Part shown: positions 16,352-27,325 of the stretch, one piece after another | Layout: every line of letters begins with the position of its first letter | Position numbering within the stretch: the stretch's first letter is position 1 | Assembly (NCBI GenBank): GCA_040756575.1 | Contig: JBFLYP010000004.1 | Location: 1-64,000 of the forward strand | Reading direction: 5' to 3' | From: DTYU01 sp040756575 | Lineage (GTDB): Bacteria; Bacillota; Desulfotomaculia; Desulfotomaculales; Ammonificaceae | DNA: 64,000 nucleotides | Position numbers and translations under genes: made by a program | The notes under the pieces: model-generated | What the model was told of the DNA's origin: nothing | The model's database searches: none | What the model saw: only the letters and a program-made list of their open reading frames with translations

Positions 16352-17281
16352 CTAACCCTTTTCAAACAGGCCTGTGGAAAGGTATCGCTCACCGCTGTCG
16401 GGGAAGACGGCGACGACCAGCTTCCCCTCGTTTTCCGGGCGCCGGGCTACGGACAGGGCGGCGAAACATGCGGCGCCCGAAGAAATGCCTGTAAGGAGCC
16501 CCTCTTGTTCAGCGAGGGAACGCGCGGTTGCCATGGCAGCGCTGGTAGCGACCGGAATGATTTCGTCAATAAGACTCATGTCAACCACCTGCGGGACAAA
16601 ACCCGCCCCGATTCCCTGGATACCGTGTTTGCCTGGTGCGCCTCCCGAGAGGACGGGAGATTCCGCCGGTTCTACGGCGACCGTCTTGACGCCGGGCTTA
16701 CGTTCTTTCAGCGCCTTCGCTATGCCGACCAGGGTGCCGCCGGTGCCTATGCCGGCGACAACTATGTCGACCTGGCCGCCGGTATCATGCCAGATCTCCG
16801 GCCCGGTGGTCAGGTAGTGACTTTTAGGATTGGCCGGATTAGCGAACTGGTTTGGGATGATGGCTCCGGGAATTTCTGATGCAAGTTCCTTGGCCCGGCG
16901 AACAGCACCCGGTATCCCCTCGGCACCCGGCGTTAAAACCACTTCGGCACCGAGCGCCCGGAGTAACGTCCGGCGCTCTGCGCTCATTGTCTCCGGCATG
17001 GTGAGAATAACACGCAGGCGGAGCCGCACCCCGAGCCACGCCAGCGAAATACCGGTGTTCCCGCTTGTAGGCTCGATGATTGTACCGCCTTCCCGGAGAA
17101 GGCCCTTGGCTAAGGCATCCTTTAACATCCACAAGGCGGCGCGGTCTTTGGAACTTCCCCCAGGGTTAAACCACTCACACTTGGCTGCCACCCGTGCCGG
17201 CAACCCTGCACCAACCTTTGTAAGCGGTATAAGGGGGGTGTTCCCGATTAGCGGTACCAGCCGGTCATTGGTTGTTAGCAT
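16352..17281 (-). CDS. cysK: Cysteine synthase (O-acetylserine sulfhydrylase)
   Basis: 309 residues, PLP fold type II. The PLP lysine lies in NPGGSSKDRAA, the substrate loop in EPTSGNTGISLAW, the glycine loop in GIGTGGTLVGIAKAL, and GIGAGFVP and ISSGAACFAA follow. It makes cysteine from O-acetylserine and sulfide. The start is ATG 17281 with AAGGGAG 7 nt upstream; the longer frame has no such site. It is probably co-transcribed with the unknown downstream gene. Confidence 0.93.
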   Translation of the reverse strand: MLTTNDRLVPLIGNTPLIPLTKVGAGLPARVAAKCEWFNPGGSSKDRAALWMLKDALAKGLLREGGTIIEPTSGNTGISLAWLGVRLRLRVILTMPETMSAERRTLLRALGAEVVLTPGAEGIPGAVRRAKELASEIPGAIIPNQFANPANPKSHYLTTGPEIWHDTGGQVDIVVAGIGTGGTLVGIAKALKERKPGVKTVAVEPAESPVLSGGAPGKHGIQGIGAGFVPQVVDMSLIDEIIPVATSAAMATARSLAEQEGLLTGISSGAACFAALSVARRPENEGKLVVAVFPDSGERYLSTGLFEKG

Positions 17282-17423
17282 CAATACGCTCCCTTTATTG
17301 GCATTAGAACTGTGTCCAATTGCATACCTTTCGGTAGCTGCCATGTTACCCTCTACGATTTTACAACATGCTTTGCAGAAAAAACAAGAATATGAACGAA
17401 TATGGCTCGTAGCAGAAAATTAA

Positions 17424-17519
17424 GGAGTACCGCATGCGGCAAACCACACAACGAAGGATGAAAACGGGGCGAATGGACCCGTAAGCTGGTTGCTTAGATG
17501 CAGAAGAGTAACATAAACA
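17424..17519 (+). repeat. Dispersed repeat A, copy 1 (head part)
   Basis: Shares a hairpin head (CCGCATGCGG), then GGGGCGAATGGACCCGTAAG and CTTAGATGCAGAAGAGTAAC with copies at 26751-26905 and 34905-35152. The GTTGCT/AGTAAC part can form a stem-loop. The tail block carrying GGAGGAGT is missing in this copy. Confidence 0.75.
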
Positions 17520-17566
17520 GCGAGCAATGCGATGAAGGCGAAGCCGGCCCGGCCTGAAAATAAAAA

Positions 17567-17583
17567 CCCCGCAAAAAGCGGGG
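17567..17583 (-). terminator. groESL terminator
   Basis: On the minus strand CCCCGC-TTTTT-GCGGGG is followed by TTTTTATTTT, a strong intrinsic terminator about 50 bp after the groEL stop. Confidence 0.85.
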
Positions 17584-17630
17584 TCAGTGGCGGAATAGCC
17601 TTACAAGGGACTCTCGTTTTACACTTTCTG

Positions 17631-19256
<1,626 letters not shown>

Positions 19257-19324
19257 TTTGTTTACCTCCTTCTCACACAGAAATTTTTTGGATCAGGACA
19301 GTTTCAGTTTATAAAACACGCTAC

Positions 19325-19609
19325 CTATTCGATCACGCCGAGAATATCGTTTTCCCGCAGGATCAGGTACTCTTCGCCGTCGAGTTTTATCTCGTTACCG
19401 GCATACTTGGAATAAAGTACCTTGTCTCCTACCTTCAGGTCGATGGGTACACGCTGTCCGTTGTCGAGAAGGCGACCAGGGCCTACCGCCGTAACCTCTC
19501 CTTTTTGCGGCTTTTCCTTGGCGGTGTCCGGCAGCACAATGCCGCCCTTCGTCACTTCTTCCATTGGCAGCGGCTTAACCACTACCCGTTCTCCTAAAGG
19601 TCTTATCAA
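19325..19609 (-). CDS. groS: Co-chaperonin GroES
   Basis: 94 residues. IRPLGERVVVKPLPMEE at the start, the mobile loop GGIVLPDTAKEKPQKG and GDKVLYSKYAG are typical. The start is TTG 19609 behind AAGGAGGGG. First gene of the groESL operon, repressed through CIRCE by HrcA. Confidence 0.97.
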   Translation of the reverse strand: MIRPLGERVVVKPLPMEEVTKGGIVLPDTAKEKPQKGEVTAVGPGRLLDNGQRVPIDLKVGDKVLYSKYAGNEIKLDGEEYLILRENDILGVIE

Positions 19610-19637
19610 CGCTGACCCCTCCTTATGTAATTTGTTA

Positions 19638-19664
19638 TTAGCACTCGTTTAAAGTGAGTGCTAA
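19638..19664 (-). promoter_or_regulatory. CIRCE operator (HrcA-binding site)
   Basis: Perfect TTAGCACTC-N9-GAGTGCTAA between the groES start and a TATAAT -10 box (19678-19683 on the minus strand). HrcA binding here blocks groESL transcription in the absence of heat stress. Confidence 0.97.
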
Positions 19665-19677
19665 CATCAAGCCAAGC

Positions 19678-19683
19678 ATTATA
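19678..19683 (-). promoter_or_regulatory. -10 box of groESL promoter
   Basis: TATAAT on the minus strand lies 13 bp upstream of CIRCE. The -35 is weak or unclear (TTGCGT at 20 bp spacing). The remaining bases from about 19700 to 19980 hold no gene I can support. Confidence 0.6.
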
Positions 19684-19984
19684 ATAGCGAAAGCTTCGCT
19701 AAAACGCAAAACCTGATAAAGAAAGATTATTGTTCTATATTGGGCAATATTTTTGATTTGTACGGTTAAATCACCTAATCTTTCCGTGTTACAATTAATT
19801 TCGTAACATATATAAGGTAATGCTTCCATAATACTCTGGCCAATATTTTTACCCTTACCAGGGAAGATTATGCAGTTTTTACGATAGCTGTAATAAAACC
19901 TCCCCAAAGACTTTGCTACACGTTAATGTTTAACTCGGAAATAGACTTTCTACGGCGGAAATTTGGCCGCTCGGGAACATCACT

Positions 19985-20013
19985 TTGACATCCGAGTTGT
20001 GAGAAATTATCTT
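19985..20013 (+). promoter_or_regulatory. SigA-type promoter for the folate cycloligase gene
   Basis: TTGACA (19985-19990), a 17-bp spacer and TATCTT (20008-20013). The predicted start near 20020 lies directly before an AAGGAGG box. Confidence 0.75.
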
Positions 20014-20035
20014 TGTTTTCAAGGAGGATTGCCGC

Positions 20036-20140
20036 GTGTTGCACTTAGCGTTTCGAAACGGACTTTTTAATCATTCTTTTATTAGGCAGTCCGTATGTTT
20101 TCATTTATACTTGCCTTGGGATGTGGACGAGCCGGTATGA
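20036..20140 (+). CDS. Possible 34-residue leader ORF coupled to the cycloligase gene
   Basis: GTG 20036 follows AAGGAGGATT with good spacing. The 34-codon frame ends in TGA at 20138-20140, overlapping the ATG of the next gene as ATGA. That arrangement is typical of translational coupling. The peptide resembles nothing I know. Alternatively the cycloligase has an upstream start in its own frame. Confidence 0.45.
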   Translation: MLHLAFRNGLFNHSFIRQSVCFHLYLPWDVDEPV

Positions 20141-20724
20141 CACCGTATGGTGTGAAGGATAAAGGGGGTTTACGGGCAGCGATTTTGAGGATCCGCAGGG
20201 CGCTGAGCGATGAGGAGGTTCAGGGTGCTAGTGCGGAGATTCAAGAGCGGCTCCGCCGGCTTCCGGTTTTTCAGTCGGCGAGGGTTATCATGGCCTATGC
20301 GGCCTGCCGTAAAGAGGTGCAAACGGAGAGGTTGATCACGGAAGCCCTCGAGCGCGGTAAAAGAGTGGCTTTACCCGTAACCGATACGGGGAAGAGGGAG
20401 ATTTACGCGAAGGAGATAAGCGAATACCCAGAAGACCTTGTCCCCGGAGCTTACGGGATCTTTGAGCCGAAGCCCTCGTGCCCGGCTGTACCGCCACAAG
20501 ACTTTGACTTGGTCCTTGTCCCGGGGGTTGCTTTTGATGCGAAAGGGTTCAGGCTGGGTTTCGGGGGAGGCTATTATGACCGTTTTTTATCCCGGCTGCG
20601 CGAGGATACGATAACTGTTGGTTTGGCGTACCGGTTTCAGGTGGTGGATACTGTGTTTCCGCAATCCCATGATCGGTGGGTGCATTACATAATTACCGAA
20701 GCAGACACCATCAAAGTTCATTAG
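20137..20724 (+). CDS. 5-formyltetrahydrofolate cyclo-ligase family protein
   Basis: 195 residues from ATG 20137. The ATP-grasp-free cycloligase features are present: an N-terminal Lys/Arg helix (LRAAILRIRRALSDEE), VALPVTDTGKREIY, LVPGVAFDAKGFRLGFGGGY with YDRFLS, and GLAYRFQVVD. It converts 5-formyl-THF to methenyl-THF with ATP, in one-carbon metabolism. The following formate dehydrogenase genes are on the same strand 33 bp away, fitting a C1 context. Confidence 0.88.
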   Translation: MTPYGVKDKGGLRAAILRIRRALSDEEVQGASAEIQERLRRLPVFQSARVIMAYAACRKEVQTERLITEALERGKRVALPVTDTGKREIYAKEISEYPEDLVPGAYGIFEPKPSCPAVPPQDFDLVLVPGVAFDAKGFRLGFGGGYYDRFLSRLREDTITVGLAYRFQVVDTVFPQSHDRWVHYIITEADTIKVH

Positions 20725-20748
20725 AAGAACGCATTCTCGGAGGAGTGG
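20724..20748 (+). repeat. Tail block of dispersed repeat A
   Basis: GAAGAACGCATTCTCGGAGG and the AGT that follows match the tail of repeat A copies at 26876-26905 and 34905-34927 almost exactly. The GGAGGAG supplies the ribosome-binding site of the NuoE-like gene at 20758. Confidence 0.75.
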
Positions 20749-20757
20749 GAGCAGAAG

Positions 20758-21237
20758 ATGAACTGTCAGTGCGCCGCGCAAGCGACCCATGACGCGGAGT
20801 TATCCGGAATTGTTGATCTTTACCGTGGAAAGCCGGAACAGCTCATTGCCGCTCTACTGGCCATACAGCGGCATTATGGGTATGTGCCGGAAAAGGCGAT
20901 GCGCGCTCTGGCCAGGGAACTCAAGCTTCCTTTCAGCAAGATTTACGGTGTCGCAACTTTTTACTCTCAGTTCCGGCTTAAACCGTGCGGACGCCACCTG
21001 ATCAGCGTTTGCCTCGGTACCGCCTGCCAAGTGCGAGGCGGTGAGAGAATCTACCGGAGGCTGAAGCGTGAACTCGGGGTGAAATTGGGCGGGACAACGG
21101 CCGACGGACGCTTCACGCTTGAAACGGTATCGTGCGTCGGCGCCTGTGGCATGGCCCCGGTGGTGGTTGTCGGCAGCGATACTCACGGTAGGCTTACGCC
21201 GGAAAAAGCGCTGAACGTAATACAAAAGTATGAGTAG
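20758..21237 (+). CDS. NuoE-like thioredoxin-fold [2Fe-2S] subunit of formate dehydrogenase
   Basis: 159 residues of the 24-kDa NADH dehydrogenase subunit family. ATFYSQFRLKPCGRHLISVC, GTACQVRGGERI and CVGACGMAPVVVV supply the four cysteines of a [2Fe-2S] cluster. It passes electrons between the NuoF-like flavoprotein and partner subunits. First gene of a NuoE-NuoF-FdhA set, so the complex is a cytoplasmic NAD(P)-linked, possibly bifurcating, formate dehydrogenase. Confidence 0.9.
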   Translation: MNCQCAAQATHDAELSGIVDLYRGKPEQLIAALLAIQRHYGYVPEKAMRALARELKLPFSKIYGVATFYSQFRLKPCGRHLISVCLGTACQVRGGERIYRRLKRELGVKLGGTTADGRFTLETVSCVGACGMAPVVVVGSDTHGRLTPEKALNVIQKYE

Positions 21238-21270
21238 AATGCCTCAACGGGATCGGGAGATGGTTCTTGC

Positions 21271-23223
21271 GTGGAATCTTTAATGGATAAGTGCTGTCTA
21301 CAGTGCAAACATACGCCGGCAACGCCCTGCAGGGATTACGTTCTTTGCCGGTGCGAGGGGCCGCTTTGTCATGATGACAAAGGTTGCCGGTCGAAGCGGG
21401 AAAGGCATCTGACCCGGATCCTCACCCCCCCCTACTCAGGCCTGCGTAAGGTGGTGGTTTGCGGGGGCCTGAACTGCGGGTCTGGAGGAGCATTCGATTT
21501 GATAGACCTTTTTGCCGAAGAGGTGGCGAGGCAGGGTCTGGGGGACAGGGTGGAGGTGGTCCTTTCAGGCTGCAGGGGTTTCTGTGAACAAGGGCCGAGT
21601 ATAATTATCGAACCGGACAGGACTTTTTACCGGCGGGTAACCGCGGAAGACGTTCCAGAAATTGTCTCGAAGCACTTGAAGGAAAACCAGGTGGTCGAAA
21701 GACTTCTTTACCAGGACTTAGAGACAGGAGCTTTTTGCGCGACCTTTGAAGAGATTCCGTTTTACAAACGGCAAATGAAGGTGGTTTTAGAGCACTGCGG
21801 TTTGATCAACCCGGAGGATATCAGCGAGTACGTTGCAGTCGGCGGCTACAAGGCGCTGACCAAGGCGGTTACCGAGATGACTCCGGAGAAGGTGCTGGAG
21901 GAGGTCAAAAAATCGGGTTTGCGCGGGCGGGGCGGCGCCGGTTTCCCGACAGGGAGAAAGTGGGAGACGGCCCGCCGCGTACCCGGCAACAAGCGCTACG
22001 TTATCTGTAACGCTGACGAGGGTGACCCCGGAGCCTTTATGGACCGCGCGGTTCTCGAGGGTAACCCGCACTCAGTGCTGGAGGGGATGCTTCTGTGCGC
22101 CTATGTGATAGGCTCAGATGAGGGCTATATTTACGTGCGTGCAGAGTACCCGCTTGCGGTGCGGCGTTTGCGCATTGCGATCGAACAGGCGGAGCGTTAT
22201 GGTCTTCTCGGTGAAAACATCTTGGATTCCGGACTGAACTTCCGCATTCACATAAACGAGGGTGCAGGCGCTTTTGTCTGTGGCGAGTCCACGGCACTAA
22301 TGAATTCGATCGAAGGCAACCGGGGCATCCCGCGCATAAAGGTGCCGCGGTCAACCGAAAAGGGGCTTTTCGGCATGCCGACGGTTTTGAATAACGTCGA
22401 AACGTTTGCCAACGTGCCGAAAATAATCGTCAATGGAGGCGCGTGGTTTGCCTCGATCGGTACTGAACGAAGCAAAGGGACGAAGATTTTTGCCCTTACC
22501 GGAAAGGTTCGTAATACAGGGCTGGTCGAAGTCCCGATGGGGATTACCCTCCGGGAGCTTATTTTTGAGATCGGCGGTGGAATTAAGGGGGGTAAAAGGT
22601 TTAAAGCTTTGCAGATCGGCGGTCCCTCAGGCGGCAGTCTTCCCGAGGATATGCTGGGTTTACAGATTGACTACGAGTCGTTGATCGGAGCCGGTGCGAT
22701 GATGGGTTCCGGGAGCATCGTTGTGATGGATGAGGACAACTGCATGGTTAACATGGCCAGGTTTTTTTTGAACTTTACCGAGCGGGAGTCGTGCGGCAAA
22801 TGTACCCCGTGCCGCGAGGGAACGACGCGGATGTTAGAGGTTTTAGAACGGATAACAACAGGACACGGAACCGTCGCCGACATCCCGTTACTCGAATACC
22901 TCGGCGGTGTTGTCAAGTCTACTTCCTTCTGCGGCCTTGGCACTTCGGCGCCGAACCCTGTTCTTACCACGCTGAGCTACTTCAGGAACGAGTACTTAAA
23001 GCATATCAATGAGAAACGATGCCCGGCCGGGGAGTGCATCGCCCTCCGACAGTTCATAATTGTAACGGAAAAATGTAACGGTTGTGGTGCTTGTCGCTAC
23101 GTCTGCCCGTCACACGCGGTGATTGGTGAAAAGAGAAAACCGCACCGGATAGATACAGACATTTGCATAAGATGCGGCCGTTGTTACGAGATTTGCAAGT
23201 TTCAGGCAATCAAACGACGTTAA
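21271..23223 (+). CDS. NuoF-like flavoprotein with N-terminal ferredoxin-like and C-terminal 2x[4Fe-4S] domains
   Basis: 650 residues. The first ~55 contain 8 cysteines (CCLQCKHTPATPCRDY), followed by a thioredoxin-like [2Fe-2S] domain (CGGLNCGSGG, SGCRGFCEQGPS). The NuoF core has GLRGRGGAGFPTGRKWE (FMN/NADH) and ESCGKCTPCREGTTRM for a [4Fe-4S] cluster. The C-terminus has two ferredoxin motifs (CNGCGACRYVC, CIRCGRCYEIC). It is the NAD(P)H site of the complex, resembling HydB/HndC-type subunits of bifurcating enzymes. GTG 21271 is the given start; ATG 21283 is an alternative. Confidence 0.9.
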   Translation: MESLMDKCCLQCKHTPATPCRDYVLCRCEGPLCHDDKGCRSKRERHLTRILTPPYSGLRKVVVCGGLNCGSGGAFDLIDLFAEEVARQGLGDRVEVVLSGCRGFCEQGPSIIIEPDRTFYRRVTAEDVPEIVSKHLKENQVVERLLYQDLETGAFCATFEEIPFYKRQMKVVLEHCGLINPEDISEYVAVGGYKALTKAVTEMTPEKVLEEVKKSGLRGRGGAGFPTGRKWETARRVPGNKRYVICNADEGDPGAFMDRAVLEGNPHSVLEGMLLCAYVIGSDEGYIYVRAEYPLAVRRLRIAIEQAERYGLLGENILDSGLNFRIHINEGAGAFVCGESTALMNSIEGNRGIPRIKVPRSTEKGLFGMPTVLNNVETFANVPKIIVNGGAWFASIGTERSKGTKIFALTGKVRNTGLVEVPMGITLRELIFEIGGGIKGGKRFKALQIGGPSGGSLPEDMLGLQIDYESLIGAGAMMGSGSIVVMDEDNCMVNMARFFLNFTERESCGKCTPCREGTTRMLEVLERITTGHGTVADIPLLEYLGGVVKSTSFCGLGTSAPNPVLTTLSYFRNEYLKHINEKRCPAGECIALRQFIIVTEKCNGCGACRYVCPSHAVIGEKRKPHRIDTDICIRCGRCYEICKFQAIKRR

Positions 23224-23236
23224 GGGGGATTGGCGG

Positions 23237-25924
23237 TTGTCCAGAGAAGTTACCCTGGTTATAAACGGACAAGAAACCACCGTGCCGGAAGGTACCACCA
23301 TTCTCGAAGCGGCGCGGCGGGTAGACGTTTATATTCCAACGCTATGCCACGATCCGGAGCTGACCCCGTGGGGTGGGTGCCGGTTGTGTATCGTAGAGGT
23401 CCGGGGCTCGAAAAACTTACCGGCTGCTTGCATTACTCCTGTGCGCCAGGGGATGGTGGTAAAAACCGAAAGCCCCGCGGTGCGCCACGCCCGGCGGACC
23501 CTGATCGAGCTTCTCCTGGCCAATCACCCGGATGACTGTCTCGCTTGTGAACGGACGGGAGCTTGCAAGCTGCAGGATCTGGCATACCGGTACGGGGTAC
23601 GGCAGTCCAGTTTTGCCGGTAAGCGCCGCAACTACTCGATAGAAAGCGGCAACCCGTTTATCGTCCGCGATATGAACAAGTGTATCCTTTGCGGCCTGTG
23701 CGTGAGGGTCTGCAGCGAGATCGTGGGACGTTCTGTTGTTGACTTTACCAGGAGAGGGTTTTTCACCAAAATTACACCGCCGATGGACCAGCCTCTTGAA
23801 AAATCGGACTGCATTTTCTGCGGAAATTGTATTGCCGTATGTCCGGTCGGGGCCATAACAGCAAAGCCCATGTGGGGGCAGGGACGCCGCTGGGAGGTAA
23901 AAAAGGTTCGTACCATTTGTCCTTATTGCGGGACAGGATGTTCATTTGACCTGAACGTTAAGGACGATAAGGTCGTCGGGGTTACCTCGACGCCCGAGGC
24001 TCCGGTTAACGGACGCTGGCTCTGCATTAAAGGAAGGTTCGGTTTTGGCTTTATCCACCACCGGGAACGCGTACAGATGCCGCTGGTGCGGGACCCATAC
24101 TTATTTGGCAAGGTCACCTGGGACAGAGCCATAAAATTAGTGGCGGCCAGGCTGAAGGAGATTAAGGCCAAGTACGGCCCGGACTCGATCGGTGTGCTCT
24201 CTTCAGCACGGTGTACCAACGAGGAGAATTACCTGCTTGGCAAGTTTGCGCGGGCGGTAATCGGAACCAATAACATCGACCACTGCGCCCGCCTCTGACA
24301 CTCTCCCACCGTCGCCGGGCTGGCGGCAGCGTTCGGGAGCGGGGCAGCAACTAATACGCTTTCGGAAATCCCCGGGGCGGAGTTTATCTTGTTGCTGGGC
24401 AGTAATACCACTGAAACCCACCCGGTGATAGCCATACAAATCCAAAAGGCTCTGCGGCGCGGGGCGACATTAGCTGTCGTGGACCCGCGAATGACCGAGA
24501 TCGCTTCTCGTGCACGGTACCACTTGCAAATCAGGCCCGGTACCGACGTGGCGATTTTAAACGCTTTTGCCAACGTTATCCTGGAGGAGGATTTGTGGAA
24601 TAGGGAATTTGTATCCACCTTTACTGAGAACTTTGAAGCCTTTAAAGAAAGTGTGCTGAACTGTCCGCCTGAATTTGCTCAAGAGATAACCGGTGTACCG
24701 GCGGAGGAAATCCGGGAGGTTGCCCGGGGGTATGCCAAAGCGAAAAAGGCGATAATTTTATACACCATGGGAATCACCCAGCATACGTGCGGCACTAATA
24801 ATGTTCTGGCCATTGCGAACTTAGCGATGCTCTGCGGGCACATTGGGAAAGAGTCATGCGGGGTGTATCCGCTGAGGGGCCAGAATAACGTCCAGGGGGC
24901 TTGCGACATGGGCGCACTGCCGAACATGCTCCCGGGATACCAGCCGGTTGACGACCCGAGCATCCGGGCGAAGTTCAATACGGCCTGGAACGCCGTAATA
25001 CCGGAAAAACCGGGCCTTACAGCCCCGGAAATGTTTGAGGCTGCGGTAGAAGGCCGGATCAAAGCCATGTACATCGTCGGTGAAAATCCCTTGCTTACGG
25101 AAGCCGATAGCAGCCGGGTCAAAAAGGCGCTCGAAAAGTTAGAGTTTTTAGTTGTGCAAGACCTTTTTGTCACCGAAACCGCCGAGTACGCGCACGTAGT
25201 CCTGCCGGCGGCCAGCTTTGCCGAGAAAGAAGGGACCTTTACAAATACCGAAAGGCGAATTCAACGGATTCGCAGGGCTGTTCCGCCGGTCGGGGACGCA
25301 AAGCCCGACGGTGAGATAGTGTGCAGTTTAGCGCGAGCGATGGGCTACCCGATGTGGTACATCTCACCGGCGGACGTAATGGCGGAAATCGCGAGCTTGA
25401 CCCCGATATACGGGGGGGTTTCTTACGCTTACCTGGAGCCGGAGGGGCTTTTCTGGCCTTGTCCTGCTCCCGGACATCCCGGTACACGGATTCTTCACCA
25501 GAAACGGTTTATCAGGGGCAAAGGACGGTTCCACCCTGTCTATTTCACCCCGCCTGACGAACAGCCGGACGAGGCTTATCCGTTCCAGTTGATAACCGGC
25601 CGTTACTTGACCCACTACCATTCCGGCTCAATGACCCGCCGGACCCCACTGGGATTCTACCAGGGAACATGCTTGGAGATAAGTCCTCAGGATGCAGCGG
25701 GATTGGGCATTACGTGCGGGGAACGGGTGAGTGTTACTTCACGGCACGGTAGCGTGAAGATACCCGCTAACATCAATGAGAATCTGCCGGCGGGAGTTGT
25801 CTTCACCACGTTTCATTCGGCGGAGAGCCCGGTTAACCATTTAGTTGGCCCGGCACGCGACCCTGTTGCCAAGATACCGGCATTCAAGGGCGTAGCCGTA
25901 CGGATAGAAAAGGCCACGAGGTGA
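23237..25924 (+). CDS. fdhA: Selenocysteine-containing formate dehydrogenase catalytic subunit
   Basis: One gene of 895 residues read through TGA 24296-24298 as Sec354. Flanking residues DHCARL-U-HSPTVAGL match the FdhA active-site motif with the His after Sec. The N-terminus has a [2Fe-2S] domain (CHDPELTPWGGCRLC), a CxxxC/His segment, two ferredoxin motifs (CILCGLCVRVC, CIFCGNCIAVC), then the molybdopterin domain with CPYCGTGCSFDL for a [4Fe-4S] cluster. It interconverts formate and CO2 at a Mo- or W-bis-pterin site. GTNNIDHCARL lies before Sec; SNTTETHPVIA and the C-terminal dinucleotide-binding domain (LITGRYLTHYHSGSMT) follow. A conventional annotation would split it in two. Confidence 0.95.
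24296..24327 (+). promoter_or_regulatory. Sec codon and candidate SECIS hairpin of fdhA
   Basis: UGA at 24296-24298. A hairpin GUCGCC-GGGCU-GGCGGC lies at 24311-24327 with its loop starting about 19 nt after the UGA and beginning with GG. That matches the general form of bacterial SECIS elements bound by SelB. Confidence 0.7.
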
Positions 25925-25942
25925 GAAGGTCGGGAGTGGGAA

Positions 25943-26653
25943 TCACCCTTTGCCGATTACTCGTTCCGGATAAGTGTAAAGGTTAAATCTTTTCCCCCGG
26001 GCGAAACCGACAACAGTTATATTATTTGCGACCGCTATCTTCAGCCCTTTTGACGTGGGAGCCGCCGGGGAAACAACTATGGGAATCCTCATTCGCGCAA
26101 CGCGGCGCATTACCTCCCCGGTTAGACGGCCGCTAAACACGAGGACAAGCTCTCGTGTCGCCGGGTGTTCTGTGAGAGCAAAACCGGCGAGCTTGTCCAG
26201 GACGTTTAGCCGGCCCGTATCCTCGGTGGAAAAAATGACCGAATCATGGCAGGCAAGGAGGCCGCAATGCACGGCTCCGGTTTGTTGAAAAAGGCGGTTT
26301 TGGGAGAGTATATCGGCGAGCTTCAGAATTGTCCCGGGTGAAAGCGATGGCTCCGTTGATGATAAAACACTTGAATGTGGGGGCTCTTGCTCAAGGTTGG
26401 AGCGCGTGACCCACACCTGGTGCCGTTCCAGGTCTACCGTCATTGTTTTTACCTCATGGGCACCCGAGATCAAACCGGTGTTGAACAGGTATCCCAGGAC
26501 GAGCAGTTCAGGATTTTGAGGGAGAAATAGAAGCGACCGTAAGAACTCGCCATCAAGGTATACCTTTAAATCTGTTTCGACCGCCAGGGTATCAGAGTCT
26601 TCCTCCCACCTGCCGGCCGTGTACCGGTGAACCTGCCAGGTCTGAATAGCCAT
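25943..26653 (-). CDS. fdhD: Formate dehydrogenase accessory sulfurtransferase FdhD
   Basis: 236 residues. GAVHCGLLACHD carries the CxxxxC sulfur-transfer cysteines, STEDTGRLNVLDKLAG matches the family's ED-GR-N-DK motif, and FSGRLTGEVMRRVARM and PAAPTSKGLKIA complete the signature. FdhD carries sulfur from IscS to the molybdopterin cofactor of formate dehydrogenase. It converges on fdhA with 18 bp between stops. Confidence 0.93.
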   Translation of the reverse strand: MAIQTWQVHRYTAGRWEEDSDTLAVETDLKVYLDGEFLRSLLFLPQNPELLVLGYLFNTGLISGAHEVKTMTVDLERHQVWVTRSNLEQEPPHSSVLSSTEPSLSPGTILKLADILSQNRLFQQTGAVHCGLLACHDSVIFSTEDTGRLNVLDKLAGFALTEHPATRELVLVFSGRLTGEVMRRVARMRIPIVVSPAAPTSKGLKIAVANNITVVGFARGKRFNLYTYPERVIGKG

Positions 26654-26750
26654 GAAACCGGTTCCCTCCGCAAAAGCTTATGGTTTAAAATCATTATAGA
26701 CCATTAACGTCTCCGCTGCAAAAGTCAAAAAAGCCGGTCGTTTTTTAAAG

Positions 26751-26905
26751 AGTCCCCCATGCCGCCATCAAGCGGCACCACAAAGGATGAGAATGGGGCG
26801 AATAGACCTGGAAGCTGGTTACTTAGATACAGAAGAGTAACATAAACGGAACGCGGCTCATCGCCGCGCCCTACGGAAGAAGAACGCATTCACGAAGGAG
26901 GAGTC
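26751..26905 (+). repeat. Dispersed repeat A, copy 2
   Basis: Starts AGTCCCCCATGCCGCCATCA (hairpin CCGCC-ATCAA-GCGG), followed by GGGGCGAATAGACC, CTTAGATACAGAAGAGTAAC, CTCATCGCCGCGCCC and the tail GAAGAACGCATTCACGAAGG then AGGAGTC. The tail's AAGGAGGAG is the ribosome-binding site for the gene at 26911. The region 26654-26750 holds nothing else I can identify. Confidence 0.8.
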
Positions 26906-26910
26906 AACGA

Positions 26911-27105
26911 GTGAAGGAAAAAGCTTCAGTCGAGGTTCCTGTAAAGGTCCTGGAAGCGTTGCGGCGGGCGGCGCCGGAAAAGAGGATCACCTGTGCCCGT
27001 GCGCATCAACTTGCCGCAGAACTTAAGGTGCCGCTGATTGTGATCGGGGCTGCCTGCGATACCCTTGGAATTAAAATTGGTGAGTGCCAACTCGGCTGCT
27101 TCTAA
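26911..27105 (+). CDS. Conserved small protein, 64 residues, unknown function
   Basis: GTG 26911 with AAGGAGGAG upstream. The sequence has a helical middle (CARAHQLAAELKVPL) like a degenerate helix-turn-helix, and ends in LGIKIGECQLGCF. The C-terminal C-x-LGCF looks like a conserved, possibly metal-binding, end. I have seen similar short proteins described only as hypothetical. Confidence 0.65.
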   Translation: MKEKASVEVPVKVLEALRRAAPEKRITCARAHQLAAELKVPLIVIGAACDTLGIKIGECQLGCF

Positions 27106-27325
27106 GATGTTTATTAAATTAGCCCCAAAATTAGCCCCACGCCGAAGACTCTCCATACCGGCTTGCGGAACCACAATGCCGGTTAACCGGGCGCTTTGCC
27201 ACAGGAAAAAACTAACAGAGGATTCTGGAACTTGGTATTGAACTTCTGAAAGAGGGGAGCCAGACCTGTCTGATGCACCTGGGGAATGACGGACGGCGAA
27301 TTAATGTATTGCAGAAGTGGTAACC

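Noticed and set aside
19638..19907. 89-codon frame upstream of groES
   Set aside because: It covers the CIRCE element and groESL promoter and its composition is not protein-like.
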